Below are positions 1 through 6,883 of a DNA stretch of 53,573 bases, piece by piece. Made by a program: the position numbers and the translations under genes. The notes beneath the pieces were generated by a model, which saw only the letters and a list, made by a program, of their open reading frames with translations, ran no database searches and was not told the DNA's origin. The number at the start of each line of letters is the position of its first letter. Positions within the stretch are counted from its first letter, which is position 1. The DNA is from Anaerococcus sp. (GTDB lineage Bacteria > Bacillota > Clostridia > Tissierellales > Peptoniphilaceae): positions 1 to 53,573 of the forward strand of contig NZ_JAPJPG010000006.1 of NCBI RefSeq assembly GCF_030825785.1. The letters are read 5' to 3'.

Positions 1-881
1 AGTACATTTGGATGAACCATTCCTCCACCCAAAAGTTCCATTGACCAACCAGTGTTACCACAAGCAGGACATCCCTCTCCCTTACAGATTGGACAAGTTA
101 CGTCTACTTCAAGGCTTGGCTCTGTGAATGGGAAGTGGTGAGGACGATATCTTAGTTTCATCTCATCTCCAAACATTTCCTTGATAAAGGTCTCTAGAGT
201 CGCCTTAAGGTTAGCCATAGAGACATTCTCGTCAACTACCAAACATTCCAATTGGTGGAACATTGGTGAGTGGGTTGCATCGACTTCGTCGTTTCTGAAA
301 ACTCTGCCTGCTGAAACCATTTTTATAGGAAGTTTGCCTTCGTTCATTACTCTAATTTGCATGCTTGATGTGTGAGGTCTAAGCAAAACTTCATCATTTA
401 TATAGAAGGTATCTGATGTTGACCTTGCTGGGTGATCTTCTGGTGAGTTAAGATCATCAAAGACGAACTTCACTGTATCGACTTCTGGACCTTCTACTAC
501 ATCAAAGCCCATGTTTTGAAAGATTGATTCTAGCTCCTCCATAGTTTGGTTGATCACTGCCAAATGACCTGATTCGTACTTGTCGAAGTGGGCTGTGACA
601 TCAATTTTTTCTGCCTTAACCTTCTCTTCTAGGAGGGCTTTTTTGATTTCTTCGTTTTTAAGAAGAAGTTTCTCTTCTATTTCCTTGCTGGTCTTGTTGA
701 TTAACTTACCTGCGGCTGGTTTTTCTTCATTAGGAAGTTTGGCAATTGACTTTTTAAGATCTGTTATCTCTCCCTTTTTTCCTAAGTACTTGATTCTTAG
801 CTTTTCCAAGTCGTCTAGTGACTTAGCAGCTTCTATTTTATTAGTAAAAGTTTCTAATACTTTTGTTAAATTCTCTTCCAT
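1..881 (-). CDS. pheS: Phenylalanine--tRNA ligase alpha subunit, 3' end cut by the window
   Basis: Catalytic alpha subunit of the cytoplasmic (alpha-beta)2 enzyme that charges tRNA-Phe. About 293 residues are visible. An N-terminal helical arm of roughly 90 residues is followed by the class II core, with the motif 2 stretch FHQLECLVVDENV and the motif 1 region around HPARSTSDTFY. A Cys cluster CPICKGEGCPACGNTGW lies near the cut, as in many clostridial PheS. The ATG at 879-881 has a GGAGG four bases upstream. The C-terminal part and pheT should lie beyond the left edge. A T-box leader precedes it, so expression should respond to uncharged tRNA-Phe. Identification is firm. Confidence 0.97.
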   Translation of the reverse strand, partial: MEENLTKVLETFTNKIEAAKSLDDLEKLRIKYLGKKGEITDLKKSIAKLPNEEKPAAGKLINKTSKEIEEKLLLKNEEIKKALLEEKVKAEKIDVTAHFDKYESGHLAVINQTMEELESIFQNMGFDVVEGPEVDTVKFVFDDLNSPEDHPARSTSDTFYINDEVLLRPHTSSMQIRVMNEGKLPIKMVSAGRVFRNDEVDATHSPMFHQLECLVVDENVSMANLKATLETFIKEMFGDEMKLRYRPHHFPFTEPSLEVDVTCPICKGEGCPACGNTGWSMELLGGGMVHPNV

Positions 882-894
882 TTTTCCTCCAAAT

Positions 895-922
895 AAAAAA
901 ATCCGCCCTCTAAAGGACAGAT
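895..922 (-). terminator. Regulated terminator of the pheS T-box
   Basis: The minus strand reads ATCTGTCCT, loop TTAG, AGGGCGGAT: a 9-bp stem with G-U pairs followed by a run of U. It lies directly after the T-box motif and before the GGAGG, as needed for antitermination control. Confidence 0.85.
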
Positions 923-1135
923 ATTTCTGCGGTACCACCTTATTTGATTTATATACAATATTTACTAAAATTTAGACTTCTAATAAATACTTATATAAAT
1001 CCACTCTTAGCTTTAACGTAAGCTTAGACGTATCGACTACTTTATTCATCTCAAGCTTCATCGGTGAATATCCCTAGTCGTTACTTAAAAGGCTCTCAAC
1101 ATCCCCAATTTGCTGTATAAGAATAACTAAAGTCT
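895..1135 (-). promoter_or_regulatory. T-box leader of pheS
   Basis: Read on the minus strand, positions 940-927 carry AGGTGGTACCGCAG, the near-invariant T-box sequence that pairs with the free 3' end of uncharged tRNA and forms the antiterminator. It is followed by an intrinsic terminator (895-922) and the pheS ribosome site. The upstream 190 bases contain stem-forming segments that fit stem I and linkers. The Phe specifier codon was not assigned with certainty; a TTC lies in the region. The gene downstream makes Phe specificity the obvious expectation. No separate promoter was identified, so the leader may be fed by the infC operon. Confidence 0.9.
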
Positions 1136-1142
1136 TTCCGAA

Positions 1143-1868
1143 TCAATAGCCTAGTGTATTCATCATTATGCTCGCTGCGATAGCAGCGTTTAAGGATTCG
1201 ATTTCTCCTTGCATAGAAATTTTGATAAAATCGTCGGTCAATTTCCTTATATCCTCACTCAGTCCATTGGCCTCGTTTCCTATAGCAAGAATTATCAAAT
1301 CGTTAGAACTATCATACTTTCTAACATCGATTCCTTCCATATGACTCGAAAGAAATCTATAGCTTTTCTTAAGCTTTCTTATCTCCTCTAGGCTAAGCTC
1401 CACTATGTTTTCCCTAAAGACTGACCCCATGGATGCCCTTAGACATTTCTCGTTGTAGATATCCACGCATCCCTTGGTTAGGATTATATCAGAAAAACCA
1501 AAGGCTTCGGCAGATCTAATTATTGTTCCCATATTACCAGGATCAGAAATATGATCAAGAAGAAGGATCCTATCTGATTTTAAATTACAAGCTTCTTTCT
1601 TTCTGATTACTGCAGCATAGCCGTCTGGAGATTTTAACTCGCTTAGCTTAGCAAATAAGTTTCTATCAAATACAAGGTAAGGGATATTTCCTTCAAAAGA
1701 TATCCCCTCTCTTAAGAAAAGAAAGTCTATCTCGGCATTAGACTTGATAGCTTCCTCGATTAGCTTTCTTGACTCAATGACAAATAGTCCTTCCTTGTCC
1801 CTGTATTTTTTGTTTCTAAGTTTTTTTATTAATTTAAACTTTGGGTTAGCTTGAGATTTGATTATCAT
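1143..1868 (-). CDS. SpoU/TrmH-family RNA 2'-O-ribose methyltransferase
   Basis: A 241-residue SPOUT-class enzyme, predicted to transfer a methyl group from S-adenosylmethionine to a ribose in rRNA. Residues 1-100 form the substrate-binding domain. The trefoil-knot catalytic domain follows, with the motifs LDHISDPGNMGTIIRSAEAFG (motif 1, Asn and Arg), ILAIGNEANGLSE (motif 2) and the C-terminal ISMQGEIESLNAAIAASI (motif 3). It overlaps the rplT stop by one base (TAATG), so it is translationally coupled to the ribosomal protein operon. This position between rplT and pheS is common in Firmicutes. The exact nucleotide target cannot be told from sequence. Confidence 0.9.
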   Translation of the reverse strand: MIIKSQANPKFKLIKKLRNKKYRDKEGLFVIESRKLIEEAIKSNAEIDFLFLREGISFEGNIPYLVFDRNLFAKLSELKSPDGYAAVIRKKEACNLKSDRILLLDHISDPGNMGTIIRSAEAFGFSDIILTKGCVDIYNEKCLRASMGSVFRENIVELSLEEIRKLKKSYRFLSSHMEGIDVRKYDSSNDLIILAIGNEANGLSEDIRKLTDDFIKISMQGEIESLNAAIAASIMMNTLGY

Positions 1869-2221
1869 TAAGCTGCTTGGTTTGCAAGCTCTACAAGTTT
1901 AGCGAATTCTTCTGGGTTGTTTACTGCAAGTTCAGCAAGCATTTTTCTGTTGATGTCGATGTTTGCTTTCTTAAGGTTACCCATAAATTTAGAATAGCTT
2001 GTTCCGTTAAGTCTTGCTGCTGCGTTGATTCTAGCGATCCATAGTTTTCTGAAGTCTCTTTTTCTGTGCTTTCTTCCGATGTAAGCATAGTTAAGAGATT
2101 TCATTACAGCTTGGTTAGCTGTTCTGAATAGAAGGCTCTTGGAACCGTAGTATCCTTTAGCTTGTTTTAATACTTTTTTGTGTCTTTTTTTAGCGTTTAC
2201 TGCTCTTTTTACTCTTGCCAT
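1868..2221 (-). CDS. rplT: Ribosomal protein bL20
   Basis: A 117-residue large-subunit protein needed early in 50S assembly. It begins MARVKRAVNAKKRHKKVLK, the hallmark basic N-terminal extension, and contains RRKRDFRKLWIARINAA-like globular-domain sequence (here HRKRDFRKLWIARINAAAR). It is third in infC-rpmI-rplT, ten bases after rpmI, with a GGAGG site. In Firmicutes L20 represses its own operon by binding the leader, and the leader upstream of infC here has the corresponding structure. Full length and unambiguous. Confidence 0.98.
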   Translation of the reverse strand: MARVKRAVNAKKRHKKVLKQAKGYYGSKSLLFRTANQAVMKSLNYAYIGRKHRKRDFRKLWIARINAAARLNGTSYSKFMGNLKKANIDINRKMLAELAVNNPEEFAKLVELANQAA

Positions 2222-2231
2222 CTATATCCTC

Positions 2232-2429
2232 CTATGCACCGATCATGTTCTTAACGTTTTTCAATTCACTTGATGAAACAACTGTTGCTTTTCTTAGTCT
2301 TCTTTTTCTGTTTGGTGATTTCTTAGCTGTAAGGTGTCCCTTGTAAGCTTTTCTTCTCATTACTTTTCCGCTGCCAGTAACTTTGAATCTCTTAACTGCA
2401 GCTCTTCTTGTTTTATTTTTCTTTGCCAT
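2232..2429 (-). CDS. rpmI: Ribosomal protein bL35
   Basis: A 65-residue, highly basic large-subunit protein beginning MAKKNKTRRAAVKRFKVTG and containing the family signature GHLTAKKSPNRKRRLR. The ATG at 2427-2429 is chosen because an AAGGAG lies seven bases upstream and bL35 proteins begin at this MAKxKT. An in-frame ATG seven codons further upstream would lie inside the infC 3' end. Only one base separates its start from the infC stop, so coupling is expected. Confidence 0.97.
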   Translation of the reverse strand: MAKKNKTRRAAVKRFKVTGSGKVMRRKAYKGHLTAKKSPNRKRRLRKATVVSSSELKNVKNMIGA

Positions 2430-2430
2430 C

Positions 2431-2949
2431 TTATTCTCCTTTTTCATCATTTGGTTCTAGAAACATTACTAGAGATCTTCCTTCCATTTTTGGTTTTTTG
2501 CTAACCTTGTAAGAATCTCCTAGCATTGTCTTAAACTTATCCATCAATTCGTAGCCAGGCTCTTTACGTCCAAGCTCTCTACCACGGAATCTTATAGAAA
2601 CTTTTACTTTATCCCCGTTATTTAAGAATTTCATGCTTTGATTTGCTTTTGTTTGCAAGTCATTATCTTCTATATTAAGAGAAAATCTTGTTTCTTTTAG
2701 TTGAGCATTTTTTTGTTTTTTTCTATTCTCTTTTTCTTTTTTCTCTTGATCATATTTGAACTTGCCGTAATCCATTATTCTAGTAACAGGTGGCTTAGCC
2801 TTTGGGCTCATCAATACTAGGTCAAGTTTGCTATCATAAGCCATGTCTAGGGCTCTGTTTAGGTCAACTATTCCTACCTGATTACCATTTTCATCAATAA
2901 GTCTTACTTGCTTAGCTCTAATTTCATCATTTATTCTTAAATCTTTTAT
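2431..2949 (-). CDS. infC: Translation initiation factor IF-3, probably with an AUA start
   Basis: IF-3 binds the 30S subunit, prevents premature 50S joining and discriminates against wrong start codons. The N-domain begins KDLRINDEIRAKQVRLIDENG and the C-domain contains KVSIRFRGRELGRKEPGYEL. No ATG, GTG or TTG lies at a sensible distance from the ribosome site: GGAGG (2957-2961) is seven bases from an ATA codon at 2947-2949, giving a 172-residue protein, the normal size. The next in-frame alternative is a TTG at 2985 that lies inside the leader terminator and upstream of the ribosome site. Non-canonical starts allow IF-3 to repress itself in other bacteria. Product identity is sure; the start is strongly inferred. 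Confidence 0.95.
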   Translation of the reverse strand: MKDLRINDEIRAKQVRLIDENGNQVGIVDLNRALDMAYDSKLDLVLMSPKAKPPVTRIMDYGKFKYDQEKKEKENRKKQKNAQLKETRFSLNIEDNDLQTKANQSMKFLNNGDKVKVSIRFRGRELGRKEPGYELMDKFKTMLGDSYKVSKKPKMEGRSLVMFLEPNDEKGE

Positions 2950-2968
2950 AAGTATACCTCCATATATT

Positions 2969-2993
2969 AAAAAAAGCGGGCACAAAGTACCCG
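2969..2993 (-). terminator. Leader terminator upstream of infC
   Basis: The minus strand reads CGGGTAC, loop TTT, GTGCCCG, then C and seven T. A 7-bp stem with one G-U pair sits just before the infC ribosome site, so it acts as an attenuator and not as an operon end. Confidence 0.85.
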
Positions 2994-3085
2994 TTCCAAT
3001 TTATAATTAAATCTCGTAATTAAAAATTATTAACCTACAAACTTAAGTCGGCAGGTGAGTTGGGTACTTCTTTGTTGTCTACGCT
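2969..3085 (-). promoter_or_regulatory. L20-type autoregulatory leader of infC-rpmI-rplT
   Basis: About 115 bases of untranslated leader lie between the promoter and infC. The segment CAAAGAAGTACCC near the 5' end (around 3059-3074) can pair with GGGTACTTTG at the terminator (around 2982-2992), which would prevent the terminator from folding. Two mutually exclusive pairings of this kind are the known principle of the Firmicutes L20 leader, where L20 favours termination. Class assignment rests on position and pairing, not on a covariance search. Confidence 0.75.
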
Positions 3086-3089
3086 TCTT

Positions 3090-3118
3090 ATAGTACTATA
3101 TCATGGCTTTTTTGTCAA
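3090..3118 (-). promoter_or_regulatory. Promoter of infC-rpmI-rplT
   Basis: TTGACA (3113-3118), a spacer of exactly 17 bases and TACTAT (3090-3095) on the minus strand form a near-consensus housekeeping promoter. Transcription would start near 3083, leaving the L20-type leader in front of infC. Confidence 0.8.
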
Positions 3119-3168
3119 GAGTCTTTCTCTTATTTCTGACAAAAAACACCTATTTTAATTAATTATTT

Positions 3169-3621
3169 CTATCTAAGAAATTCTCTAAGCTCTTTTTCAA
3201 GCTCCCTATTTACAAGGTCCAAATTATCATATAGATACTCTCTCTCTTTGCTATCAAGTTTATCTTCTACTTTTCTAAGAACCCTTGCAGTAAGCTCATT
3301 TTTAATCCTTTTGTATGAAAAGTATTTATCTGTTAAGACTATGTGAGTAATCCTTGCGTCCTCCATTGACTTAGTCTTTGTTATATAGCCCTTCTTCTGT
3401 AAGATATTAATCCTATAAGAAACATTGGGCTGGGACATATATAGAAACTTTACCAAGTCGTTTATACTTGGTCTATCGAGATATTCTATAACTTCTAGGA
3501 TCATACTCTCAGCCAAACTTAGAGATGAGGAATGATAGTTCATAAAGACTGACCTAAAAAAATGAAGCTTGGTCTTTTTTACAATCTCATCTAGAATATT
3601 ATCCTTATTTTTCTTATTCAT
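3169..3621 (-). CDS. MarR-family transcriptional regulator, possibly FabT-like
   Basis: A 150-residue winged-helix DNA-binding protein. The recognition region LVKFLYMSQPNVSYRINILQKKGYI and the wing with DARITHIVLTD are typical of MarR. Long helices at both ends would form the dimer interface. It lies 11 bases after a DegV/FakB fatty-acid-binding gene and is presumably co-transcribed. FabT, the fatty-acid synthesis repressor of streptococci, is a MarR protein of similar length, so a link to exogenous fatty-acid sensing is a reasonable inference from context only. No fab genes are in the window. Confidence 0.85.
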   Translation of the reverse strand: MNKKNKDNILDEIVKKTKLHFFRSVFMNYHSSSLSLAESMILEVIEYLDRPSINDLVKFLYMSQPNVSYRINILQKKGYITKTKSMEDARITHIVLTDKYFSYKRIKNELTARVLRKVEDKLDSKEREYLYDNLDLVNRELEKELREFLR

Positions 3622-3632
3622 AACTACCCTAT

Positions 3633-4487
3633 CTAGCTTATCTTTAGAAAGGCAAAGCCGAATAGGCCAGGTCCTGTATTAGCTCCAAGAGTTGGGGAAA
3701 TTTGTCCTTTGATAAAAAGGCTCGCCCCATCAATAAATTCCTTTAGGGTATCTTCAAGCCTATCGGCCATATCATTGGAGTCACCATCTCCTATAAATAT
3801 ATAGTAGTTTTTGGCATCTTGTAAATATTCCTTGGCGATCTTATAGAATTGCTTGAAGATCCTCTTCTCTCCTCTGACAATCTTCATTAGCTTAAATTTA
3901 CCCTCTTCAGGATTAACCGTGATTAGTGGCTTAACATTTAAGGAATCAGAAAGCTTGCCAAAAGTTTTTGGGACTCTCCCACCTTCTACTATATATTTTA
4001 GGGATTCCAAAGTGAAAAATACCCTAGAATTCTCACGGGTCTTCTCCAATTCTTCTTTTACCTCTCCGAAACTTTTCCCTTGGTCTATTAGATCTTTGGC
4101 AAAAAGAGCCAAAAAACCTTCTGCCATGGTAAGATTTCTACTATCAAAGGCATAGGTTTCTATATTGGAAGCTTCGAGCATATCACATAAATTATAAGTT
4201 CCCGAGAAGTGACTTCCTATACAAAGCATTATTACCTTTCCGTATCCGTCATTTTTGATCTCTTCAACAAGCTCCATTATATCTCCTGGCGCTGGAAGAC
4301 TTGTTTTTGCCTTATCTCCTTCTTTTTTGATATAGGAATAGAATTCATCAGGACTGATATCAATCCTATCCTTAAGGAATTCTCCTCCTATATTGACATA
4401 TAAAGGAAGATAATATATGCCCTTTTCCCTTGCAAGCTCTGGGGAAATATCAGCCCCTGAATCTACCATTATTGCTATTTTTTCCAT
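3633..4487 (-). CDS. DegV family fatty-acid-binding protein (FakB-like)
   Basis: A 284-residue soluble protein of the DegV fold. It binds one fatty acid and, in characterised FakB members, presents it to the kinase FakA, which makes acyl-phosphate for phospholipid synthesis. Family signs are IAIMVDSGADISPELA at the N-terminus, the GSHFSGTYN loop after strand 3, the YIVEGGRVPK segment and the C-terminal GPGLFGFAFL. The ATG has an AGGAG upstream. It is followed at 11 bases by the MarR regulator. No FakA kinase gene is within the window. The family is sure; which fatty acid it prefers is not visible. Confidence 0.92.
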   Translation of the reverse strand: MEKIAIMVDSGADISPELAREKGIYYLPLYVNIGGEFLKDRIDISPDEFYSYIKKEGDKAKTSLPAPGDIMELVEEIKNDGYGKVIMLCIGSHFSGTYNLCDMLEASNIETYAFDSRNLTMAEGFLALFAKDLIDQGKSFGEVKEELEKTRENSRVFFTLESLKYIVEGGRVPKTFGKLSDSLNVKPLITVNPEEGKFKLMKIVRGEKRIFKQFYKIAKEYLQDAKNYYIFIGDGDSNDMADRLEDTLKEFIDGASLFIKGQISPTLGANTGPGLFGFAFLKIS

Positions 4488-4791
4488 ATTTACTCCTAAC
4501 GATTCTCTATATTAATAAATCTTCTATAGCTACTTTTTATTATTACTAAAGCTTTTAGAAAATTTCTATATTAATCAAGAGAAATACAAACACAACTATA
4601 TTAAAAGTCTCTTAAAGACTAGTAAAACTATTATTAGTAAATTATCCATAAATACTAGGACCTTTCCATAGGATAAGTATTACTATTTACTCGTCTTTGT
4701 CAAAGATCTTATTACCTATGGATGAATCTTCGTCTAAAATCTTTTATTACGGCTTATTATACCACTTTGTAGGCTTATCTACTATCCTACT
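4488..4791. other. Intergenic region upstream of degV
   Basis: About 300 AT-rich bases without a gene. A minus-strand TTGACA (4698-4703) with TACTTA (4674-4679) at 18 bases is the best promoter candidate for degV-marR, though it would leave a leader of some 180 bases. The 7-base inverted repeat CCATAGG (4666-4672)/CCTATGG flanks this candidate. Nothing else recognisable was seen. Confidence 0.35.
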
Positions 4792-5538
4792 TTAATCATC
4801 CATGTCTATTTCAAAATCCTGATTATCTTCGTCAATAAATCTCACGTCTGTAGGATTCTCTGAAAAACTTACGGCAAAATCCTTGCTCATTTCAAAGTCC
4901 TCATCGACGTTTAGGGGGAAAAATATTTGTGGATTGAATATCTCTATAAAACTTCTTGGATAGGAGAAACTAGCACTTCCCTCATCTGTCTTTATGGGAA
5001 AAAATCCTAAGTCTATTTCTCCTTCTCTATCAAATATTTCATAAAGATAATTTATAAGTTTAGTATTCCCTTCTCCTTGTTTAAAGAAAATAGACTCACC
5101 CGTATAAAAGATAGAAAAATCAAAAACCTTTACAAGAAAGCTTAGACCAAATCCATTAGCGGAAAAACTTAAGACCTCTATATCCTTAGTTAGCTTATAT
5201 CTATCCGATGAATTTATGAAAATCACATTCCTTTTTTTATATAAGTCTTTGAGATTTTCGACGGAAAGCCCCTCATCATTTAGATAAATCACATTGCCAT
5301 CTCCCTTATCGTAGGCAATGTCTGAGGATAAAACGTAGCTAAAGTTATCCATATCAAATAACTTCAAAATCTCTTGGGTATAGTGACCATCCCTGTTGCT
5401 TGTGGCAAAGAATATAGTCTTCTTATCATCTGGAATGTTGAGTATCCCATTACAATAATCGAAGACTAAAAGATATTCTCCAAGCTCCAAACTATAGCAA
5501 TTCTCCCCTACATAATTTACTTTGATATCATCATACAT
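4792..5538 (-). CDS. Degenerate metallo-beta-lactamase-fold protein
   Basis: A 248-residue protein whose start (a beta strand pattern ending LVFDYCNG) and overall layout resemble small clostridial MBL-fold hydrolases. The position of the metal motif HxHxDH is occupied by SNRDGH (residues 47-52): two His and the Asp are replaced, and only the last His remains. The later YTGE matches the YxGD segment of the fold. The C-terminus is very acidic. Zinc hydrolase activity is therefore unlikely and a binding or structural role is more plausible. It stands alone on the minus strand with a short divergent gap to the YbaK gene. Fold assignment is moderate. Confidence 0.6.
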   Translation of the reverse strand: MYDDIKVNYVGENCYSLELGEYLLVFDYCNGILNIPDDKKTIFFATSNRDGHYTQEILKLFDMDNFSYVLSSDIAYDKGDGNVIYLNDEGLSVENLKDLYKKRNVIFINSSDRYKLTKDIEVLSFSANGFGLSFLVKVFDFSIFYTGESIFFKQGEGNTKLINYLYEIFDREGEIDLGFFPIKTDEGSASFSYPRSFIEIFNPQIFFPLNVDEDFEMSKDFAVSFSENPTDVRFIDEDNQDFEIDMDD

Positions 5539-5577
5539 AACAAACTCCCTTACTATCTTTAAAATATATACCCAATC

Positions 5578-5604
5578 TTGTCAAATATAAATTTATCGTA
5601 TAAT
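5578..5604 (+). promoter_or_regulatory. Candidate promoter of the ybaK-like operon
   Basis: A perfect TATAAT (5599-5604) is preceded by TTGTCA (5578-5583) at a short 15-base spacing. The predicted start near 5611 would give a leader of about 13 bases that still includes GGGAG. The close match of the -10 is the main support. Confidence 0.4.
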
Positions 5605-5623
5605 TACTTTGAAGGGAGCTAAT

Positions 5624-6103
5624 ATGAAAAAAGATTTTAAAACTAATGCCATGAGAATTTTAGACAATTTGAATATAGATTATCAACACGTTGATTATGA
5701 GTTAGAAGGAGACTTTACTTCTGCAGTAGATATAGCAGAAAAAACTCACGAGGATGTAGATATAGTCTATAAGACTCTTGCAACTATTTCTAAAGACAAG
5801 GAAGTCTTCGTCCTCGTAATACCTGCAGCAGATTCTATAGACTTCAAAAAGGCAGCGAGAGCCTGCGGAGTAAAAAGCCTTTCTATGCTCCACCTAAAAG
5901 ACCTTAAGAAAACCGTAGGCTATGAGAGGGGAGCTACAACAGCGATTGCTATGAAAAAGGACTATCCAGTAGTCCTTGACGAAAAGGCCAGAAATCACGA
6001 TATAATCAAAGTGTCTGCTGGCAAAATCGGTCACGGCTTAAAACTTAGACCTGATGATTTCATAAAGGCAACTAAGGGCAAATATGAGGATATTACCCAA
6101 TGA
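5624..6103 (+). CDS. ybaK: YbaK/EbsC-family aminoacyl-tRNA deacylase (Cys-tRNA(Pro) type)
   Basis: A 159-residue protein of the YbaK/ProX superfamily, which hydrolyses mischarged tRNAs such as Cys-tRNA(Pro). Visible family features are the N-terminal LDNLNIDYQHVDYE, VYKTLATISKDKEVFVLVIPA with the conserved KT pair, KAARACGVKSLSML, and GYERGATTAIAMKKDYPVVLDE, which contains the usual G(Y/G)xxG turn. The ATG at 5624 is chosen because GGGAG lies seven bases upstream; a TTG five codons earlier overlaps that site. Its stop overlaps the next start (ATGA), so the pair is co-translated. Confidence 0.88.
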   Translation: MKKDFKTNAMRILDNLNIDYQHVDYELEGDFTSAVDIAEKTHEDVDIVYKTLATISKDKEVFVLVIPAADSIDFKKAARACGVKSLSMLHLKDLKKTVGYERGATTAIAMKKDYPVVLDEKARNHDIIKVSAGKIGHGLKLRPDDFIKATKGKYEDITQ

Positions 6104-6771
6104 AAATGATTAAAATCTTAACTTCTGGAAATTTATCCTATGCTTATAATAAATCGTCTGATTTAAAGGAGAAATTGGAGGAAGATAGGGAGGAAGAACA
6201 CTTAAGTGAAGTTAAGTTCCTAGTTGCTAACGATAGAGATTATGAGAAGCTGATGATTTTTGTAATCCTTTCTCCCATTTTTATAGCGTGTCTTGATTCA
6301 TCGAGCCAAGAACTGGACTTTTTTAGGAGAAGAATTTCAAATTCTAACTTTTCCTACGGACTTTATCCAGAGTTTTTCCCCTTTAATGAGGAAAAATATA
6401 GGAGTTTTTATATGAATAAGGAAAATAAAGAAGATATTTTCCTAAATGAAGAAGGCCTTATAGAATTTACTATAAATCCTCTCAAGGATGAATACATACT
6501 AGCCTTGACATACTTAATAGAAAAACTTATAGAAGATGATAAAAATAGAAAAAAACTTCTCACTTATTTTGCTGAAATCAGAAACGATATAGTAATTAAC
6601 GGCAGAAGGTCGATTCTTGCAAATGGCATCCAGGCCTTTTATCTATCAAAATATGTAGTTGTGCGGATGATTGAAATTATAGATAAGCTTATGACAGAGG
6701 AAAAAAATGGTACTATATACCTAAAAGCAATTTATGATAGACTAGAAAATCTTAAGCGATGTGATTTTTAA
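6100..6771 (+). CDS. Hypothetical protein of unknown function
   Basis: A 223-residue protein not recognised. It is soluble by composition, rich in Lys, Glu and Asn, with one hydrophobic stretch (MIFVILSPIFIACLD, around residues 51-65). The C-terminal half is predicted mostly helical, with DEYILALTYLIEKLIEDDKNR and a final run of charged helices, while the N-terminus has short strand-like pieces (IKILTSGNLSY). The start codon overlaps the stop of the YbaK gene by ATGA, which argues it is real and functionally coupled. There is no Cys motif, nucleotide loop or signal peptide. Confidence 0.75.
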   Translation: MKMIKILTSGNLSYAYNKSSDLKEKLEEDREEEHLSEVKFLVANDRDYEKLMIFVILSPIFIACLDSSSQELDFFRRRISNSNFSYGLYPEFFPFNEEKYRSFYMNKENKEDIFLNEEGLIEFTINPLKDEYILALTYLIEKLIEDDKNRKKLLTYFAEIRNDIVINGRRSILANGIQAFYLSKYVVVRMIEIIDKLMTEEKNGTIYLKAIYDRLENLKRCDF

Positions 6772-6845
6772 ACAAATATCTTGTATTTGACAATTAATTC
6801 TTAACTTGATTAAATAATAACATATAAAACTAGATTTAATGATCT

Positions 6846-6871
6846 AAAGCTCGCAAATTAATGCGAGCTTT
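6846..6871. terminator. Bidirectional terminator between convergent genes
   Basis: AAAGCTCGCA, loop AATTAA, TGCGAGCTTT: a perfect 10-bp stem with the outer A/T pairs giving short U tracts in both directions. It lies between the plus-strand hypothetical gene and the minus-strand CoA-transferase gene. Confidence 0.8.
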
Positions 6872-6883
6872 ATTGATTTTAGC

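Noticed and set aside
580..975. A 131-codon plus-strand frame opposite pheS and its leader
   Set aside because: It is antisense to the well-conserved pheS frame, crosses the T-box terminator and has no family match.
2431..2985. A longer infC starting at TTG 2985
   Set aside because: The extra residues are encoded by the terminator hairpin and ribosome site, do not resemble IF-3 and have no ribosome site of their own.
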